Below, piece after piece: positions 43,977 to 54,935 of a stretch of DNA of 64,000 bases (positions are counted from its first letter, which is position 1; each line of letters starts with the position of its first letter). The translations under genes and the position numbers were made by a program. A model generated the notes under the pieces. The model ran no database searches. It was given only the letters and a program-made list of their open reading frames with translations, and was not told the origin of the DNA. Source of the stretch: an uncultured Pseudoruegeria sp. (GTDB lineage: Bacteria > Pseudomonadota > Alphaproteobacteria > Rhodobacterales > Rhodobacteraceae). Location: contig CANMJD010000002.1 in NCBI GenBank assembly GCA_947498155.1, positions 620,001 through 684,000 of the forward strand, in the 5' to 3' direction.

Positions 43977-44750
43977 ATGGTCAGTTTTCTTGGAAATCCT
44001 ATCGACAAGATCGCGATGAAGCGAAACCTGTCGCGCTGGGGCAAGCTGGTGCAGGATGCAAAAACCGCCGATCCGGCGACCCTGAGAGGGCTGCGCACGC
44101 AGGCGCAAAAGCTACGCAGCCGCGTGGATCAGTTGATGTTTATTGCTGACAGCCGCCTGACGCTGCCGCTGATCGGGTCTTCGGCAATCCAGAAGCCGCT
44201 GTTTTGTGACTGGGCCTATCGCCCCGAACTCTGGACCGGCCCGCTGCCGGTGCCGGGCAAAGCGGCCATCGCCACGCAGGAACGCATCGGTCGCGAGGTT
44301 GCAGTATACCATGATTGCGCGATTTCTGAATTGACCGCCCGCCAGATTCGCAACACCCGCGAAGAAGATCTTGCGCCGTTTGGCCTGCGCATGGATGTTT
44401 TCCAGTTTGACGGCAGTTTCCTGTCGCTTGCGATTGATTTGCCGACAGAAGCCGCCACGGGCTTGCGCAAAAAGCATCTGATCAAGCTGGATGTCATTGT
44501 CGAACTTGAGAAGCCGCTTGAGATTTTCGCCCGTCTGAACGTGAAGCATGGCCCCAACACCGAACAAATCGTGCGCGAACTGCCGTGGCAGGAAGAAGAT
44601 TTCTCGGTCGAATTTGACATGACCTATACCAAACTCAACGAAAAACGGGTTGAACGTATGTGGCTGGATTTGATCTTTGAAGGACCAGAGATGAACCAGA
44701 TCACATTGCGCGATCTTACCATGACGCGCCGCCCGCGCGCTGAAATCTAA
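43977..44750 (+). CDS. Conserved hypothetical protein, DUF6478-like
   Basis: 257 residues, no signal peptide. It has a basic helical N-terminus (IDKIAMKRNLSRWGKL), then a beta-rich region with SSAIQKPLFCDWAYRPELW, HDCAISELTARQIRN, and FDGSFLSLAIDLPTEAA. It resembles a family found in Rhodobacteraceae that I believe is DUF6478; that name is from memory and unverified. It is followed after nine bases by a second uncharacterised gene, so the two form a unit. Confidence 0.72.
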   Translation: MVSFLGNPIDKIAMKRNLSRWGKLVQDAKTADPATLRGLRTQAQKLRSRVDQLMFIADSRLTLPLIGSSAIQKPLFCDWAYRPELWTGPLPVPGKAAIATQERIGREVAVYHDCAISELTARQIRNTREEDLAPFGLRMDVFQFDGSFLSLAIDLPTEAATGLRKKHLIKLDVIVELEKPLEIFARLNVKHGPNTEQIVRELPWQEEDFSVEFDMTYTKLNEKRVERMWLDLIFEGPEMNQITLRDLTMTRRPRAEI

Positions 44751-44759
44751 GGGGCTACC

Positions 44760-45143
44760 ATGCAGAAAATGGAACTGACAAAGACCCGTATTTTCGCCGG
44801 CGCTTGGGAAGGTGTATTGCAAACCGATATTTCCCAAACCGAGACACCGCAATTGCAAGTGACCTATCTGGAGACGACTTTGGACGGGATAGAGGTGCAA
44901 CCTCTGCCCGACAACCCCGGCTATTGGCATGTGCGTATCCCGATCCCTGTCGATAGCCTGTCAGATGGTCTACAAACCTATCTGATTGCCGATGCGGGCA
45001 GCCTCGAAAAACTCGGGAGCTTTTCGGTGCTGGCCGGAGAGCCATTGGATGAGGACATGCAAGCCGAAATCGGATTGCTGCGGGCCGAGCTTGATATGTT
45101 GAAACGGGCGTTCCGGCGGCACTGCGTCGAGACGATGTCTTAA
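44760..45143 (+). CDS. Conserved hypothetical protein, partner of the DUF6478-like gene
   Basis: 127 residues. The first 95 look beta-rich (TRIFAGAWEGVLQTD, GYWHVRIPIPVDSLSDG); the last 30 form an amphipathic helix (EIGLLRAELDMLKRAFRRHC) likely to coil with itself or another protein. No function recognised. Translation from ATG 44760, nine bases after the previous stop, with GGGGC upstream. Confidence 0.72.
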   Translation: MQKMELTKTRIFAGAWEGVLQTDISQTETPQLQVTYLETTLDGIEVQPLPDNPGYWHVRIPIPVDSLSDGLQTYLIADAGSLEKLGSFSVLAGEPLDEDMQAEIGLLRAELDMLKRAFRRHCVETMS

Positions 45144-45210
45144 GCGATCCGGATCGGGTTGACGCGGCGTTTTGCGTGACAAGCCAGCCAATTGCCGACA
45201 GCAAGGATAG

Positions 45211-47259
<2,049 letters not shown>

Positions 47260-47334
47260 GCGGGCGGGGTTACTCTTTCCTTAGCTTAGGTGGCTTGTTA
47301 AGACGGGCCATTACAGCAAGGGATTGAGGGATCA

Positions 47335-47799
47335 ATGAGCGATACAACTGCAACTGCCGCAGAGGCGCTACCGCATCTGCCGTTTTACGTGTCGGCCCCC
47401 GGCACAACGGATTGGCTCTTTGTCGGGATCGGGATTTTTCTGCTGGCGGTGATCTTTCTGCTGCTGGTGTTCTATCTTCATCTGCACTCGCTCCCGGATA
47501 AGATGGCTCATGAGGTCAACCACACCCAGTTACAGGTCGTCGGCATTCTGACGCTGCTTGCGCTTTTTACCCACAACAACCTGTTCTGGGTTGCCGGATT
47601 GCTGTTGGCCAGCATCCAGTTTCCTGATTTTGCCACACCTTTGAACTCTGTGGCGCGTTCTTTGGCGAGCTTAAGCGACGCCGAGGCCCGTCGATCCGCC
47701 GCAGTACAACCGGCTACCGAGAGCGTGCCAAGCCCAGCTGGCGACGTAGGTACGACCAAAGCCACCAACACAGATACTGACAAGGCGGAGCACGTATAA
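47335..47799 (+). CDS. Small membrane protein, YiaW (DUF3302)-like
   Basis: 154 residues with two membrane segments (WLFVGIGIFLLAVIFLLLV and VVGILTLLALFTHNNLFWV) and a Thr/Ala-rich cytosolic tail. The YLHLHSLPDKMAHEVNHTQ stretch and the spacing to the second helix recall E. coli YiaW, which is encoded beside the HlyD-like YiaV. Its TAA overlaps the next ATG by one base. Assignment to the family is an inference from pattern and neighbourhood. Confidence 0.7.
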   Translation: MSDTTATAAEALPHLPFYVSAPGTTDWLFVGIGIFLLAVIFLLLVFYLHLHSLPDKMAHEVNHTQLQVVGILTLLALFTHNNLFWVAGLLLASIQFPDFATPLNSVARSLASLSDAEARRSAAVQPATESVPSPAGDVGTTKATNTDTDKAEHV

Positions 47800-49028
47800 T
47801 GCTGGAATTTATTCTCTGCTCTTTGGTGACCTTGCTGCCGGATTACCTCTACCGCCGTTACCGACAGGGTAAACGCATCGGCAAAGAGATCACGTTGTAT
47901 TCGGTTTGGTTCGAATTGCGCTGGGGGATCGCATCCTGTGCGGTTCTGACCACCACCCTGATCACGCTGATCTTCTATTACCACCCGTCGACCAGTAACG
48001 TGTCCTCTTATTTCCGCACCGTAACGATCCTGCCGGAAACACCGGGCCGGGTGGCGGAAGTTTTTGTTAAAAACAACGAAATTGTCCCTGCGGGGACCCC
48101 GCTTTTCCGGATTGACGACAGCAGCCAGCGCGCCGCGATTGATTCTGCGGAAACCAAAGTTAGCGAAGCTGATGCCGCCTTTGTGGTGGCGCAATCCGAA
48201 CTGGCCGCCGCAAAAGGCTCGGTTGAACAGGCGGAAGGGTCTTTGGAGCAGGCGTTGGATGAGCTTCGGACAAAACTGGATTTGCAAGCCCGTAATCCGG
48301 GCATTGTGAATGATCGCGAGATCGAAAGTCTGCAGAACGTCGTGGATAGCCGCGAAGGCGCTGTCGTGGCCGCAGAAGCCAACGTCGAAGCGGTGGAGTC
48401 CAAAATCTCGACTTTGCTGCCTGCCCAGAAAAAATCGGCAGAGGCCGCGCTGAAGCAAGCGCAGGTTGATTTTGAAAAAACCGTCACCTATGCGGGCGTT
48501 GAAGGGCGGCTGGAGCAATTCCAGTTACAGCCAGGGGATTATGTCTCTGCGATTTTGCGCCCGGCGGGTATCCTTGTACCTACCGAGATCGAGCAACTGT
48601 ATCAGGCAGGCTTTGGGCAGATGGCGGCCACGGTTCTTAAGGTTGGGATGGTGACCGAAGTGGCCTGTGCGTCGCTGCCGTTCCGGATTATTCCGATGCA
48701 GATTGTCCGCGTCCAGGATGTGATTGCGACAGGTCAGTTCCGTCCGTCTGATAACTTGCTGGATATTCAGGACCGGCCCGTGCCCGGAACGGTAACTGTC
48801 GCCATGCGGCCCCTGTTTGGTGAACATGCCGAGCAAATCATCCCGGGCAGCGCCTGTTTTGCCAATGCCTATACGGATAACCATGAACGGCTGCACACCG
48901 AAGAGATGGGCACTGGAGAATTCCTGTTCCTGCATACCATCGATACCGTCGGTCTGGCCCATGCGATGATCCTGCGCATTCAGGCCTTTATGCTGCCGGT
49001 GCGCACGCTAGTCTTTAGCGGCCATTAA
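47799..49028 (+). CDS. HlyD-family membrane fusion protein (YiaV/YibH-like)
   Basis: 409 residues. An N-terminal region has one membrane segment (SCAVLTTTLITLIFYYH), then a biotinyl-lipoyl half-domain (ILPETPGRVAEVFVKNNEI), a long coiled coil of about 130 residues, and the second half-domain (YVSAILRPAGILVPTEI). This is the periplasmic adaptor architecture. No ATPase or outer-membrane partner is adjacent, as in YiaV/YibH. A hairpin follows the stop at 49047. Confidence 0.83.
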   Translation: MLEFILCSLVTLLPDYLYRRYRQGKRIGKEITLYSVWFELRWGIASCAVLTTTLITLIFYYHPSTSNVSSYFRTVTILPETPGRVAEVFVKNNEIVPAGTPLFRIDDSSQRAAIDSAETKVSEADAAFVVAQSELAAAKGSVEQAEGSLEQALDELRTKLDLQARNPGIVNDREIESLQNVVDSREGAVVAAEANVEAVESKISTLLPAQKKSAEAALKQAQVDFEKTVTYAGVEGRLEQFQLQPGDYVSAILRPAGILVPTEIEQLYQAGFGQMAATVLKVGMVTEVACASLPFRIIPMQIVRVQDVIATGQFRPSDNLLDIQDRPVPGTVTVAMRPLFGEHAEQIIPGSACFANAYTDNHERLHTEEMGTGEFLFLHTIDTVGLAHAMILRIQAFMLPVRTLVFSGH

Positions 49029-49046
49029 TTCGTGTTTTTAAAATTT

Positions 49047-49078
49047 AATCTCGTCCCAAGCTCAATTGGGGCGAGATT
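49047..49078. terminator. Hairpin after the HlyD-like gene
   Basis: AATCTCGTCCCAA and TTGGGGCGAGATT pair over 13 positions with one wobble around GCTCAA. No T run follows on the plus strand; a TTTT run exists on the minus strand, so it is at best a weak plus-strand terminator. Confidence 0.45.
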
Positions 49079-49257
49079 GTGAAGGGCTTTCCCCTAGGGA
49101 AAACCCAAAGGATTCAAGGCGGAAATCCATTGTTTCCCTGTTTCCTGTGGATAAACGATCCTCGTTAAAACCCCAGTATTGTCCGGTATGTTCCGCAATT
49201 CCGCCTGATTTAGACGCGATACAGTTGTCAACGAATTTGGTATTTTTAGGAATTGGT

Positions 49258-50163
49258 ATGGACCGTTTAACGGAAATGGAAGCCTTCGCCACCGTCGTCG
49301 ATCAGGGTGGTTTTACAGACGCAGCGCGCAAGATGGGCATCTCCAAATCGGCGGTGTCCAAACATGTTTCTTCGCTGGAAGCCCGCCTTGGGGCGCGCCT
49401 GCTGAACCGCACAACCCGCCGCGTCAGCCCGACCGAGATTGGTCTGGCCTATTATGATCGCGCCCGTCGGGTGTTGAACGACGCCGGAGAGGCAGACGCT
49501 TTGGTCACGTCGATGCAATCCGCGCCTTCGGGCCTGTTGCGGATTTCGGTCGCAACCGATTTCGGGGTGAACCACCTGTCACCGGTCTTGGGGGATTTTC
49601 TTCTGGAATATCCTGACATTACCGTCAACATGGTGCTGAACAACCGTTATGTAGAACTGATCAGCGAAGGCTTTGACATGGCCGTGCGCATCGGAGAGCT
49701 GGAAGACAGCACCCTGCGGGCCCGTAAGCTGACCGAAACAACCAAACGGATGATTGCTTCGCCGGCCTATTTCGAAAAATATGGCCGTCCGCAAAAAATT
49801 GATGATCTGAATGACCATAAGCTTTTGCATTATTCCAGCCAGTCCAACGGCGCGGTTTGGAAAATCACCGCCCCCTCCGGTGAAAAGCGTCAGGTGCGGA
49901 CCGCGGGTTGGTTGTCGGTGAATGACGGGCAGTCTTTGCTGAATGCCGCCGTTTCCGGTCTGGGCATCGCATACTTGCCAAGCTTTCTGTATGATGACGC
50001 TCTGCGTCAGGGGCAGGTGGAAGAGGCCATTCCCGATCTGCCGGTCGAACGTCAGGGGATTTATGCAGTCTATCCGCCCGGCCGGTTTACCCAGCCCAAG
50101 GTTCGCGCCTTTATTGATTTTCTGGTGCAGTCATTTGCCGAAAAAGGCCCGGACGCCTGGTAA
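49258..50163 (+). CDS. LysR-family transcriptional regulator
   Basis: 301 residues from ATG 49258 (AGGA seven bases before). Helix-turn-helix in FATVVDQGGFTDAARKMGI and KSAVSKHVSSLEARLGARL. Effector domain GLLRISVATDFGVNHLSPV onward. It follows the HlyD-like gene in the same direction but is separated by 229 bases and a hairpin, so it is not clearly its regulator. Members of this branch often control quinone or aromatic-response genes. Its target is unknown. Confidence 0.9.
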   Translation: MDRLTEMEAFATVVDQGGFTDAARKMGISKSAVSKHVSSLEARLGARLLNRTTRRVSPTEIGLAYYDRARRVLNDAGEADALVTSMQSAPSGLLRISVATDFGVNHLSPVLGDFLLEYPDITVNMVLNNRYVELISEGFDMAVRIGELEDSTLRARKLTETTKRMIASPAYFEKYGRPQKIDDLNDHKLLHYSSQSNGAVWKITAPSGEKRQVRTAGWLSVNDGQSLLNAAVSGLGIAYLPSFLYDDALRQGQVEEAIPDLPVERQGIYAVYPPGRFTQPKVRAFIDFLVQSFAEKGPDAW

Positions 50164-50195
50164 GACATTCCCTTGGTGCCCCCCTCGGCACTATA

Positions 50196-51152
50196 TTACT
50201 GGGTCGAAGTGAGTATCACTTCGACCCTTCTGTTTTGGGTGCGGCCCGCGTCGGTCAAATTGGTGGCGCGCGGCGCGAGATAGCCCATCCCCTCGGCGCG
50301 GATCTGATCGCCCGATACCCCTAGCTCTGCCACAAGCCGCGCGGCTACAGAGGCGGCACGGCGTTTGGACAAAGCGACATTGCCCTCTAATGCCCCTTCG
50401 GCATCGGTATGCCCCACCAGTGCCACCGCGCGTGTCGGATTGGCGGTCAAATAGGCGGCAAGCGCTGTCAGGGATTCAAATGGTCCAAGGCCCAGATCGG
50501 CAGAGCCGGTCTCAAAGACCAAATCTTCTAGCACGACATGGCCCTGTGCCTCTAGCTGAGAGGAAAAATCCTCACCATCGCGGTCAGTGCTCAGGGTGGT
50601 TAGGGGGGCTGTCGTTTGGGGTGCTGTTTCTTCGGGGCGCAATGCGGCGCTGTCCACCTGAGTTTGCTGTACATAGGCCGCCGTCGCGCTGCGGCTGATC
50701 ATCAGGCTGAGGAATAGCGTTCCAGTGGGTTCATATTTGCGGGCCGACAGAAACCGGAAATCGCCAAGGTTTACATGCATATCCGGCTCTGGCAGCAGGT
50801 CGATCCCGTAGCGAAAATCAAAGCCGCCACAGCTGTCGGTGTCGCATTCAAACAGGATATTATAACCGCCGTCGCGCAGTTGATCCCGCAGCGGATTAAG
50901 GATTTGCAGGGTCGTGGCGGTACTTTGTGGCAGTTTCCATGCCGATTGGGTGATTGCCCCCTCGGTCGCAATCGTGCGCACAACCCCTTGATCAAACGCG
51001 GTAATCGGTAGGGCGTAGCTGCCCAACGGGTTTTGTAGCAAAGCCGTGCGCGAGACCGGACTTGGCAATTGCAAAGCTTCCGCCAGTACGGCGGTTGGCA
51101 GGGTCAGTGCGATTAAAAGGGCGGCACTTCTGAAGAGTATTCTTTGCGTCAC
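50196..51152 (-). CDS. OmpA-family envelope protein
   Basis: 318 residues with a signal peptide (ALLIALTLPTAVLAEA). The C-terminal 110 residues are an OmpA peptidoglycan-binding domain: LVFETGSADLGLGPFESL, AVALVGHTDAEGALEGN, ALSKRRAASVAARLVAELG, and GRTQNRRVEVIL. The N-terminal region has paired cysteines in FECDTDSCGGFDF and no recognised fold. The last codons form a perfect palindrome (50201-50227). It is coupled by four bases to the GNAT gene upstream. Confidence 0.88.
   Translation of the reverse strand: MTQRILFRSAALLIALTLPTAVLAEALQLPSPVSRTALLQNPLGSYALPITAFDQGVVRTIATEGAITQSAWKLPQSTATTLQILNPLRDQLRDGGYNILFECDTDSCGGFDFRYGIDLLPEPDMHVNLGDFRFLSARKYEPTGTLFLSLMISRSATAAYVQQTQVDSAALRPEETAPQTTAPLTTLSTDRDGEDFSSQLEAQGHVVLEDLVFETGSADLGLGPFESLTALAAYLTANPTRAVALVGHTDAEGALEGNVALSKRRAASVAARLVAELGVSGDQIRAEGMGYLAPRATNLTDAGRTQNRRVEVILTSTQ
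50201..50227. repeat. Perfect palindrome at the 3' end of the OmpA-like gene
   Basis: GGGTCGAAGTGA and TCACTTCGACCC flank GTA: 12 paired bases, inside the last codons of the minus-strand gene and 38 bases after the convergent LysR stop. There is no T tract. It may end transcription poorly, stabilise 3' ends of either message, or bind a protein. Confidence 0.8.
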
Positions 51153-51895
51153 GCTTGGCCTGTTTTGGCAGTCTGTTTGATGCGGTAATGATACTGTCCC
51201 ACAGAAACCATGCCCAAGGAAGCATAGAGGCCGTTGGCCGCTGCGTTTTCACAGGTTGTGACCAGCGAAAAGATCTCGGCTCCCTGTTTGGCGGCCCAGT
51301 GCGCGGCCACCCGCATCATCTTGCCTGCCGCCCCTTTACGGCGCAGGTTAGGGGAGACTTCCATCGCGTGCAGCATCGCAATTTGTCCGTGCAGCCCGAC
51401 ATAGGCGGTGCCTGCGGCACGGCTCTCACAGCGGCCCAGAATGGTGGTTTTCGGGGCGGGCGCGCGGCGCATGACATCCACACGGGCCGGACCGATACCA
51501 CCTTCCGCCCACAGTTCTTCTTGTATGGCCAAGGGCGGCCAGATTGCAAAACCGTCAAGCCGGTCGGGTTTTGGGGTCAGCAGCGCCTCTATTGGGCAGG
51601 CATAAAGCACCACCGGATCGATAATCTGATAGCCTTCTGCCGCCAGTAAGGTGTCTAGTGCTGCGTCGCCGTTGCGGATCATCACCAGTGGTGGTTGGTT
51701 CAACGTGGCCGCGGCCTCTTCCATGGCGGCAATATCCTGCGCCCGCACTGGACCATGGGCGGTCGCCGCAGACACACGTTTGCCGCCGCCCGCGCCGTCC
51801 CGAATTGTCCACGGCCCGTTTTGAATGGCGCTGGAGGGCGGCCAAGTGGCTTCGACCACCTCATAGAGCGTCGCAGCCGTGGGCAAGGGCATCAA
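51149..51895 (-). CDS. GNAT-family acetyltransferase
   Basis: 248 residues. The C-terminal half is the GNAT core: LHAMEVSPNLRRKGAAGKMM (acetyl-CoA loop RRKGAA) and TTCENAAANGLYASLGM. The N-terminal half is a second, degenerate domain. It is unlike the short GNATs near ffh. It overlaps the CinA-domain gene upstream and the OmpA-like gene downstream by four bases each. Substrate unknown. Confidence 0.83.
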   Translation of the reverse strand: MMPLPTAATLYEVVEATWPPSSAIQNGPWTIRDGAGGGKRVSAATAHGPVRAQDIAAMEEAAATLNQPPLVMIRNGDAALDTLLAAEGYQIIDPVVLYACPIEALLTPKPDRLDGFAIWPPLAIQEELWAEGGIGPARVDVMRRAPAPKTTILGRCESRAAGTAYVGLHGQIAMLHAMEVSPNLRRKGAAGKMMRVAAHWAAKQGAEIFSLVTTCENAAANGLYASLGMVSVGQYHYRIKQTAKTGQA

Positions 51896-52620
51896 AGCGC
51901 TTCCGCAAAGGTCTGGGCCAGTCGGGTCATTGCGGCATCAATGTCAGCGCCCTCGGTGCCGCGTATGACAATATTAGCCCCATAGGCACCGTTGTCCTGA
52001 AACGGATAGGACCCGATAGAGAGGGCCGGAAAATCATCGGCCAAGGCGCTGAGCGGTCCGGCAATATCGCCTTCGCCGCGATTGATCCGCAGGCTTTGGG
52101 ACAGCAGCGGTGCCCCTCCGGACAGGCGCGGCAGGACCGAGGCCACCATCGCCTGAAACACGCTGGGCACACCGGCCATGACATGCACATTGTTCAGTGT
52201 GAACCCCGGCGCCGTCGAGACAGGATTATCGATCAGATCTGCGCCATCGGGAATGCGGGCCATACGCAGGCGTGCGGTGTTTAATTCACGCCCCGTGGCG
52301 GTGTACATATCGGCCAGCAGTTTGCGGGCATCCTCGCGCACATCAATCGGTGTCTCAAAGGCGGCGGCGATGGCATCAGCGGTGATATCATCATGGGTCG
52401 GGCCGATCCCGCCCGAAGTGAACAGGTGATCATATTGCGCCGAGAGGGATTTCACCGCGGCGACAATCGCATCGTGGTCATCGCTGATCATGCGGGCCTC
52501 GAGCAGGTCGATCCCCTGTTTGGTCAGGGCTGTGGCCAGAAAATGCATATTCGAATCGCGGGTGCGGCCCGACAGGATTTCATCTCCGATCACGATCATG
52601 GCGGCGGTTGGGTTGGGCAT
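51892..52620 (-). CDS. CinA-like molybdopterin-binding domain protein
   Basis: 242 residues from ATG 52620, chosen because the conserved start PTAAMIVIGDEILSGRTRDS follows at once. FTSGGIGPTHDDITADAIA and MAGVPSVFQAMVAS complete the MoCF-like fold of CinA. The C-terminal NMN deamidase domain of full CinA is absent. Its role, perhaps in nucleotide repair, is uncertain. The upstream methionine at 52680 is outside the domain. Confidence 0.87.
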   Translation of the reverse strand: MPNPTAAMIVIGDEILSGRTRDSNMHFLATALTKQGIDLLEARMISDDHDAIVAAVKSLSAQYDHLFTSGGIGPTHDDITADAIAAAFETPIDVREDARKLLADMYTATGRELNTARLRMARIPDGADLIDNPVSTAPGFTLNNVHVMAGVPSVFQAMVASVLPRLSGGAPLLSQSLRINRGEGDIAGPLSALADDFPALSIGSYPFQDNGAYGANIVIRGTEGADIDAAMTRLAQTFAEAL

Positions 52621-52668
52621 GGTCGGCTCCTGCTTGCTGGGGTCTCTTTCTCGGTATAGGCCTGTGCC

Positions 52669-53376
52669 ATGCGCTTTCAAACCCCTCTTGTCCCCGCCAC
52701 GCTACTTCGTCGCTATAAACGCTTTCTGGCGGATGTGCGTCTTGCCGACGGTCGCGAGGTCGTGGCCCATTGCCCCAATCCCGGCGGGATGCTTGGGCTT
52801 AAGGATGCGGGGTTAAAAATCTGGCTGGAACCCAATGACGATCCAAAGAAAAAGCTGAAATACGGCTGGCGGTTGATTGAGCATGACAACGGCCATTGGA
52901 CGGGGATCGATACCGCGATTCCCAATCGGGTGATGAAACAGGCGCTTACTGCAGGTGATGTCACAGAATTGGCCCCATACCGCAGCATCCGCCCCGAAGT
53001 CGCCTATGGCAAAAATAGCCGTATCGATTTTCTACTGACCCAAGAGGGGCTGCCGGATTGCTATGTTGAAATCAAGAACGTGCATCTAAGGCGTCAAAGC
53101 GATTTGGCCGAATTTCCCGATAGCGTTACCGCGCGGGGTAAAAAGCATCTTGAGGAACTGACTGACATGGTGGCGCAGGGGCATCGGGCGGTGATGTTTT
53201 ATCTGGTGCAGCGCACCGATTGTGGCCGTTTTGCTTTGGCCCGTGATATGGACCCCGCCTATGCGCAGGCCTTTGATCAGGCGCGGGCGGCGGGGGTAGA
53301 GGTGCTTTGTTATGACTGCAGGATATCGCCTGCGGGGATCGATGTGGGTAACGCCTTGCCGGTCGCATTGGTCTGA
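52669..53376 (+). CDS. sfsA: SfsA family protein
   Basis: 235 residues: LLRRYKRFLADVRLADGRE, HCPNPGGMLGLKDAGL, RPEVAYGKNSRIDFLLT, YVEIKNVHLRR and GRAVMFYLVQRTDCGRFA. The motif arrangement matches SfsA (DNA-binding, sugar fermentation stimulation), which has a predicted nuclease fold. It is divergent from the CinA-domain gene. A distinct role is not established. Confidence 0.92.
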   Translation: MRFQTPLVPATLLRRYKRFLADVRLADGREVVAHCPNPGGMLGLKDAGLKIWLEPNDDPKKKLKYGWRLIEHDNGHWTGIDTAIPNRVMKQALTAGDVTELAPYRSIRPEVAYGKNSRIDFLLTQEGLPDCYVEIKNVHLRRQSDLAEFPDSVTARGKKHLEELTDMVAQGHRAVMFYLVQRTDCGRFALARDMDPAYAQAFDQARAAGVEVLCYDCRISPAGIDVGNALPVALV

Positions 53377-53472
53377 TGCAGGGCGGTGTAACTCTATTTT
53401 AACGCCCCTCTGGCTCTTTGTGGGTAAAGTCCTTATTTAGGCACGGAGAAACCCATTTTTCGGAGCGTTAAT

Positions 53473-54282
53473 TTGACCGACAATCGAGGCCGCCTGACCC
53501 GCGAGGGCATCCGTATCTATCCGCAAGACGATTTTGCCGGCATGCATAAAGCCGGAAAGCTGGCGGCTGAAATTCTGGATGGTGTGGCGGCACTGGTCGT
53601 GCCGGGTGTTTCAACCGGCGAGCTTGACAAATGGATCACCGATCAGGTGGATGCCGCCAATGCGACTTCGGCAACCATCGGTTACAAGGGCTATCAACAT
53701 GCGTCCTGTATTTCGGTGAATCATGTGGTCTGCCACGGCATCCCCGGTGCAAAGCGATTGAAAGACGGCGATATTCTGAACATCGATGTGACGGTGATTG
53801 TCGATGGATGGTTCGGTGACACCAGCCGCATGTATGTGGCTGGCAAGCTAAGCCGCAAAACAGAACGTCTGATTCAGGTGACCCATGATGCCCTGATGAA
53901 GGGGATCGAGGCGGTGAAACCGGGCAATACTTTTGGCGATATCGGCCATGCGATCCAGACCTATGCCGAAAGCAACCGTATGTCGGTGGTGCGTGATTTT
54001 TGCGGTCATGGGCTGGGTCGGGTGTTTCATGCGCCGCCCAATGTGTTGCACTACGGGCGTCCGGGTACCGGTGCGGTGCTCGAGGAAGGTATGATCTTTA
54101 CCATTGAGCCGATGATCAATCTGGGGCGTCCTGAAACCAAAGTGCTGGCTGATGACTGGACGGCGGTCACTCGCGACAAGAGCCTCTCGGCCCAGTTTGA
54201 GCATTCTGTCGGTGTTACCGCAGATGGGGTTGAGATTTTCACCCTCTCGCCAGCCGGTAAATATCACCCGACTTGGGGTTAG
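53473..54282 (+). CDS. map: Methionine aminopeptidase, type I
   Basis: 269 residues with a TTG start at 53473 (GGAG eight bases upstream; no ATG precedes the conserved region). Metal ligands and active site: SVNHVVCHGIPGAKRL, NIDVTVIVDGWFGDTSRMY (Asp pair), FCGHGLGRVFHAPPNVLHY (His), MIFTIEPMIN (Glu) and LSAQFEHSVGVTADGVEI (Glu). It removes N-terminal methionine from new proteins. It converges on rsmD. Confidence 0.96.
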   Translation: MTDNRGRLTREGIRIYPQDDFAGMHKAGKLAAEILDGVAALVVPGVSTGELDKWITDQVDAANATSATIGYKGYQHASCISVNHVVCHGIPGAKRLKDGDILNIDVTVIVDGWFGDTSRMYVAGKLSRKTERLIQVTHDALMKGIEAVKPGNTFGDIGHAIQTYAESNRMSVVRDFCGHGLGRVFHAPPNVLHYGRPGTGAVLEEGMIFTIEPMINLGRPETKVLADDWTAVTRDKSLSAQFEHSVGVTADGVEIFTLSPAGKYHPTWG

Positions 54283-54289
54283 GCCAGAT

Positions 54290-54850
54290 CTAGGTGGGTT
54301 CCAATATGGCGATATGGGTATCGCCATATTTACGTTGATCCAGCAGGGTAAAGCCGTCCGGTGCCGCTTGCGGACTGTTTTCTTCGAAAACGATCAACGC
54401 GTTATCGACGATCCAGCCCTGCGCGAGCGCCCCAGACAGCGCCTTTTCCCCCAGTGCTTTACCATAAGGGGGGTCCAGAAACACCAGATCATAGGGCGCA
54501 TCCGGATTGGCGGGCAGACGGGTGGCATCACAACGCAGCAGATTGGTTCGCTTTTGGGCCTGACAGAGCGCAATGTTTTCGCGGATCAATGCCTGCGCCT
54601 TACGCCCGTCATCGACAAAGCAGACATGCGCCGCGCCGCGCGACAGGGCCTCTAGGCCCAAAGCACCGGTGCCCGCAAATAGATCCAGCACCCGCAAACC
54701 GGTGATCGGATCGCCAAAGCCGCCGTTGGCCAGAACATTGAACAAGCTTTCGCGCACGCGGTCCGTGGTCGGGCGCAAATGCGCGCCGACATCGCCTTTG
54801 CCCACCGAAGCAAGGGCCTTTCCCCGAAAATCTCCTGCGATGATGCGCAT
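54290..54850 (-). CDS. rsmD: 16S rRNA (guanine-966-N2)-methyltransferase RsmD
   Basis: 186 residues from ATG 54850: MRIIAGDFRGKALASVG, RPTTDRVRESLFNVLANG, VLDLFAGTGALGLEALSRGA (SAM site), YDLVFLDPPYGKALGEKAL (catalytic). It methylates G966 of 16S rRNA. A longer frame upstream runs antisense to the peroxiredoxin gene and is rejected. Confidence 0.95.
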   Translation of the reverse strand: MRIIAGDFRGKALASVGKGDVGAHLRPTTDRVRESLFNVLANGGFGDPITGLRVLDLFAGTGALGLEALSRGAAHVCFVDDGRKAQALIRENIALCQAQKRTNLLRCDATRLPANPDAPYDLVFLDPPYGKALGEKALSGALAQGWIVDNALIVFEENSPQAAPDGFTLLDQRKYGDTHIAILEPT

Positions 54851-54935
54851 TAAACTGCCTTTCAACTGGCCCAATGGCTTACGACTTCCTATATCGAAAA
54901 GGGATAATACCGCAAACAACAACAGGGATAGAACA

